A stretch of 64,000 nt of DNA, from the NCBI RefSeq assembly GCF_900103935.1, contig NZ_FNIC01000003.1, positions 62,001-126,000 on the forward strand, read 5' to 3'. The position numbers and the translations under genes were made by a program. The stretch's first letter is position 1, and each line of letters starts with the position of its first letter. The notes under the pieces were generated by a model, which did not search any database, was not told the DNA's origin, and saw only the letters and a program-made list of their open reading frames with translations. Below, piece by piece: positions 61,750 to 64,000 of this stretch. This DNA is from Nocardioides szechwanensis. Its GTDB lineage: Bacteria > Actinomycetota > Actinomycetes > Propionibacteriales > Nocardioidaceae.

Positions 61750-61953
61750 TCAGACGGCCCGAACGTTCTCAGCCTGGGGACCCTTGGGACCCTGGGTCAC
61801 GTCGAACTCGACCTTCTGGTTTTCGTCCAGGGACTTGTAGCCCTGGGTCTGGATCGCCGAGTAGTGCACGAAAACGTCGTCGCCGCCGTCCTCCTGTGCA
61901 ATGAAGCCGAAGCCCTTCTCAGCGTTGAACCACTTCACGGTGCCTTGAGCCAT
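61750..61953 (-). CDS. cspA: Cold-shock protein (CspA family)
   Basis: The protein has 67 residues: [20 protein letters not shown] with RNP-1-like KGFGFI and RNP-2 DVFVHYSAI, the complete CSD. It binds single-stranded nucleic acid and melts RNA structure. ACAGGAG precedes the ATG by 10 bases. A long, non-coding, AT-richer leader (61954-62250) lies upstream, as in cspA genes with a regulatory 5'UTR. Confidence 0.96.
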   Translation of the reverse strand: MAQGTVKWFNAEKGFGFIAQEDGGDDVFVHYSAIQTQGYKSLDENQKVEFDVTQGPKGPQAENVRAV

Positions 61954-62251
61954 GTGCTCGATACTCCTGTTATCGGAACGAAAGTCGCCACTTCGGCGAC
62001 CCGCATCAGATGCGGTGACACGTCGCTCCGACCCGTGATTGGTAACACCACAAACCAGAAACGCCGGTGGATCACAAACTCCTTGGGCGTTAGACCAGCT
62101 GGAACTTGCACCTGTTGCAACTACGACACTACCAAGCAATCGCCACAACCGAACTTTCCGGAGCGAAGTTTCTGCCGAGCACCCATGAAGGTTGTGCGTC
62201 GCGGGCGTGTCGGGCGGGCCAACGGGCGTGCCGCTGCCCGCCCTCCTGGGG
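61954..62251 (-). promoter_or_regulatory. Cold-shock gene leader and promoter region
   Basis: The 298 bp upstream of cspA have no credible gene and are AT-richer than the surroundings. They probably hold the promoter and a long 5'UTR. A clear -35/-10 pair or cold box is not evident. Confidence 0.45.
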
Positions 62252-62620
62252 TCAGGTCACGGTGCCCGGACGGTAGTCGTCGGAGGTGTGGTCGACGTCG
62301 GGGTCGATCCGGTCCGCCTCGCGGATGGCGTCCTCGGTGCGCGCCTCCTCGACGTGGTGACCCTGGCGCGCCTCGGCGGCTCGCTGCTCGGCACGCTCGG
62401 CCTCGGCGCGCTTGAGCTGGGCCTCCGCCTCGGCCTCCTGGGCCTGCCGTGCGGTCTCCGCGGCGGTGCCTCGATGGCTGACGGCCTCGGTGCGGAGCTG
62501 CTCGGCCTCGTGCCGGCGGCGCTCGGCCTTCTTCTTGTTCATCATGGCCGCGACGAGTGCAAGCACGGCGAGCACCGCGATGACGATGACGACGAGCACG
62601 ATGATCTCTGTGGTGGACAT
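62252..62620 (-). CDS. Membrane-anchored coiled-coil protein
   Basis: The protein has 122 residues. One N-terminal helix ([22 protein letters not shown], ~5-26) is followed by a charged Ala/Glu/Arg coiled coil and an acidic tail ending DDYRPGTVT. It resembles a short version of the coiled-coil style seen at 37.9 kb, but with the anchor at the N-terminus. Function is unknown. Confidence 0.75.
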   Translation of the reverse strand: MSTTEIIVLVVIVIAVLAVLALVAAMMNKKKAERRRHEAEQLRTEAVSHRGTAAETARQAQEAEAEAQLKRAEAERAEQRAAEARQGHHVEEARTEDAIREADRIDPDVDHTSDDYRPGTVT

Positions 62621-62720
62621 GGTCCCTCCAGTTCTCTCGGAATCGCCCGAGGTACCCGAATGCCTCGACGACTACCCGTCAACCGGCGACGAACCGCCTG
62701 CGATACTTCCTCGTGGTCAT

Positions 62721-62793
62721 GGGCCCCTAGCTCAATTGGCAGAGCAGGAGACTTTTAATCTCTTGGTTGTGGGTTCGAGTCCCACGGGGCCTA
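62721..62793 (+). tRNA. tRNA-Lys (anticodon UUU)
   Basis: A complete cloverleaf: acceptor GGGCCCC/GGGGCCT (G-U at the end), D-arm GCTC...GAGC, anticodon stem GGAGA/TCTCT with loop CTTTTAA (anticodon TTT), T-arm GTGGG-TTCGAGT-CCCAC, and discriminator A at 62793. No CCA is encoded. It decodes AAA/AAG. Confidence 0.95.
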
Positions 62794-62854
62794 CCGCGTC
62801 CGAGTCCCTTAGGGTCGGCCCCACGGCATCGGGGTCCGGGAGGTGACAGCGGCG

Positions 62855-64000
62855 ATGAGCGCAGACGCTGAGGAGCAGCAGGGTTCCGCGCGCCTGGCCG
62901 CGGTGGAGCGCGAGATGCGCGAGACCGGCGAGCGCTACCGCTCGCTGTTCGAGTACCACCCCAACGCCGTCTTCTCGCTCGACCTCGAGGGCTGCTTCAC
63001 GACCGTCAACCCGGCCGCCGAGCGCGTCAGCGGCTACGCGGCGGACGAGCTGCTCGGGATGCCGTTCACCGAGATGCTGCCGCCGGAGGAGCTCGAGCCC
63101 ACGGTCAACGCGTTCCTCGAGATGGTGGAGCGCCGTCCTCAGCGGTTCGAGGTCCGCTTCCGTCACAAGGACGGTCGGCTGGTGGACCTGAGCGTGACCG
63201 GGCTGCCGATCGTGGTCGACGACGAGGTGGTGGGCGTCTACGGCATCGCTGAGGACATCACCGAGCGCAACCGGATGCAGGCCGACCTGGCCGACGCCCG
63301 CCGTACGGCGGAGCGGGCCAACGGCGCCAAGTCGCTGTTCCTCGCCAACATGAGCCACGAGATCCGGACTCCGCTGACCAGTGTGCTGGCCGCGGCCGAG
63401 ATGCTGTGCGAGACCGACCTCGACGAGGAGCAGCTGAGGCTCGCCAAGGTGATGGACCGTCAGGGCGACCGGCTGCTCCGTCTGGTCGACGAGATCCTGG
63501 ACTTCTCCCGGATCGAGGCCGGCAAGACGTCCCTCGAGGAGGTCCAGTTCGGGCTGCGGGGGCTGGTCGACGAGGTCGTCGCGCCGCATCGCGCCGAGGC
63601 CGCGGCCAAGGGCCTGGCGCTGTCGGTGCACATCGACGAGCGGGTCGACGACCGCGTCACCGGCGACCCTTCCCGGCTGGCGCAGGTGTTGACCAACCTC
63701 ATCGGCAACGCGGTGAAGTTCACCCACGACGGCTGGGTGCGGGTCAGCGTCACCGACGACGCCTCGGCGGCCGGGCCGATGGTCCGGTTCGAGGTGGCCG
63801 ACTCCGGGATCGGGGTCAGCGCCGAGCAGCAGACGCGGCTCTTCGAGTCCTTCAACCAGGCCGACCCCTCGATCACCCGGAGGTACGGCGGCACCGGGCT
63901 CGGACTGGCCATCTGCAAGCAGCTGGTGACGCTGATGGGCGGTGCCATCGAGCTCGAGTGCCCCGAGGGTGAGGGCTGCACGTTCACCTTCACCGTCCCC
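62855..64000 (+). CDS. PAS-domain sensor histidine kinase, 3' partial
   Basis: The frame runs off the right edge. ATG 62855 is preferred because GGGAGG lies 8-12 bp upstream. A PAS domain (~residues 28-140: RYRSLFEYHPNAVFSLDLEG) is followed by PAC (YGIAEDITERNRMQADL). The dimerisation/His box is NMSHEIRTPL (~residue 168). The ATPase domain has NLIGNAVKF (N box, ~283), DSGIG (~317), and RRYGGTGLGLAI (~347). It could be a hybrid kinase continuing with a receiver. There is no membrane segment in the visible part, so the sensor is cytoplasmic. Confidence 0.92.
   Translation, partial: MSADAEEQQGSARLAAVEREMRETGERYRSLFEYHPNAVFSLDLEGCFTTVNPAAERVSGYAADELLGMPFTEMLPPEELEPTVNAFLEMVERRPQRFEVRFRHKDGRLVDLSVTGLPIVVDDEVVGVYGIAEDITERNRMQADLADARRTAERANGAKSLFLANMSHEIRTPLTSVLAAAEMLCETDLDEEQLRLAKVMDRQGDRLLRLVDEILDFSRIEAGKTSLEEVQFGLRGLVDEVVAPHRAEAAAKGLALSVHIDERVDDRVTGDPSRLAQVLTNLIGNAVKFTHDGWVRVSVTDDASAAGPMVRFEVADSGIGVSAEQQTRLFESFNQADPSITRRYGGTGLGLAICKQLVTLMGGAIELECPEGEGCTFTFTVP

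Overview
The window reads as chromosomal DNA of a high-GC actinobacterium. Nocardioides or another Nocardioidaceae genus is the best guess. The grounds are very GC-rich codon use, frequent GTG starts, 4-bp ATGA/GTGA gene overlaps, the mycothiol gene mshD beside glnR, a block sseC - cysA2-type sulfurtransferase - thioredoxin - glnR - mshD that recalls the order around Rv0814c-Rv0819 of Mycobacterium tuberculosis, and a FABP/nitrobindin - Fur - YgfZ - DsrE cluster. The genus is an inference; no search was run.

Layout. 1-6012 (+): sulfate assimilation (APS kinase fused to a low-molecular-weight phosphatase, TSUP transporter, cysD, cysN) with manA inserted. 6013-23356 (-): a surface-polysaccharide island with flippase, pyruvyl transferase, five glycosyltransferases, a Wzy-like polymerase, UDP-L-FucNAc synthesis (CapE/CapF/CapG type), an initiating sugar transferase, an EpsN/PglE-type aminotransferase and a DUF4012 protein. 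Its distal part (about 6.0-16.4 kb) is clearly poorer in GC and looks imported. 23.4-31.6 kb: small secreted and membrane proteins, a BKACE enzyme, the thiosulfate sulfurtransferase operon, VanZ, two tandem GDP-mannose dehydratase homologues, thioredoxin, MoaD and GlnR. 31.8-37.8 kb: mshD, a truncated MoxR gene, a possible Fic/Doc toxin pair, and the YgfZ/Fur/nitrobindin/DsrE group. 37.9-40.5 kb: a very large Ala/Glu-rich coiled-coil membrane protein. 40.5-45.6 kb: esterase, polyphosphate kinase, and PhoU-like protein plus Pit transporter. 45.6-51 kb: an arsenic cluster (arsC, acr3, arsR; divergently an ArsR-ArsN1 fusion, a flavoprotein with a Cys-rich tail and an MFS exporter). 52.3-56.1 kb: pstSCAB with a recognisable PHO box. 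56.2-61.3 kb: MutT1-like hydrolase, a membrane-anchored protein, and the copper operon csoR-copZ-copA. 61.4-64 kb: small proteins, a cold-shock gene, tRNA-Lys(UUU), and a PAS histidine kinase that runs off the right edge.

Two dispersed palindromic repeat families stand out. Family A (three loci: 771-870, 30431-30476, 31634-31754) has one copy inside the reading frame of the cysC-phosphatase fusion, where it encodes the interdomain linker. Family B (five copies between 40.4 and 58.4 kb) sits at gene 3' ends, mostly between convergent genes, has about 20-bp arms flanked by GGGATAGTCCC, and supplies the stop codon of two genes. These repeats, the ArsR-ArsN1 regulator-enzyme fusion, and the truncated moxR beside a Fic/Doc protein lacking its usual catalytic His are the most unusual items.

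Phosphate handling is a recurring theme: ppk1, Pit with its PhoU-like partner, and pstSCAB all occur within 16 kb. Metal and oxyanion stress is another (arsenic, copper, Fur family, mycothiol).
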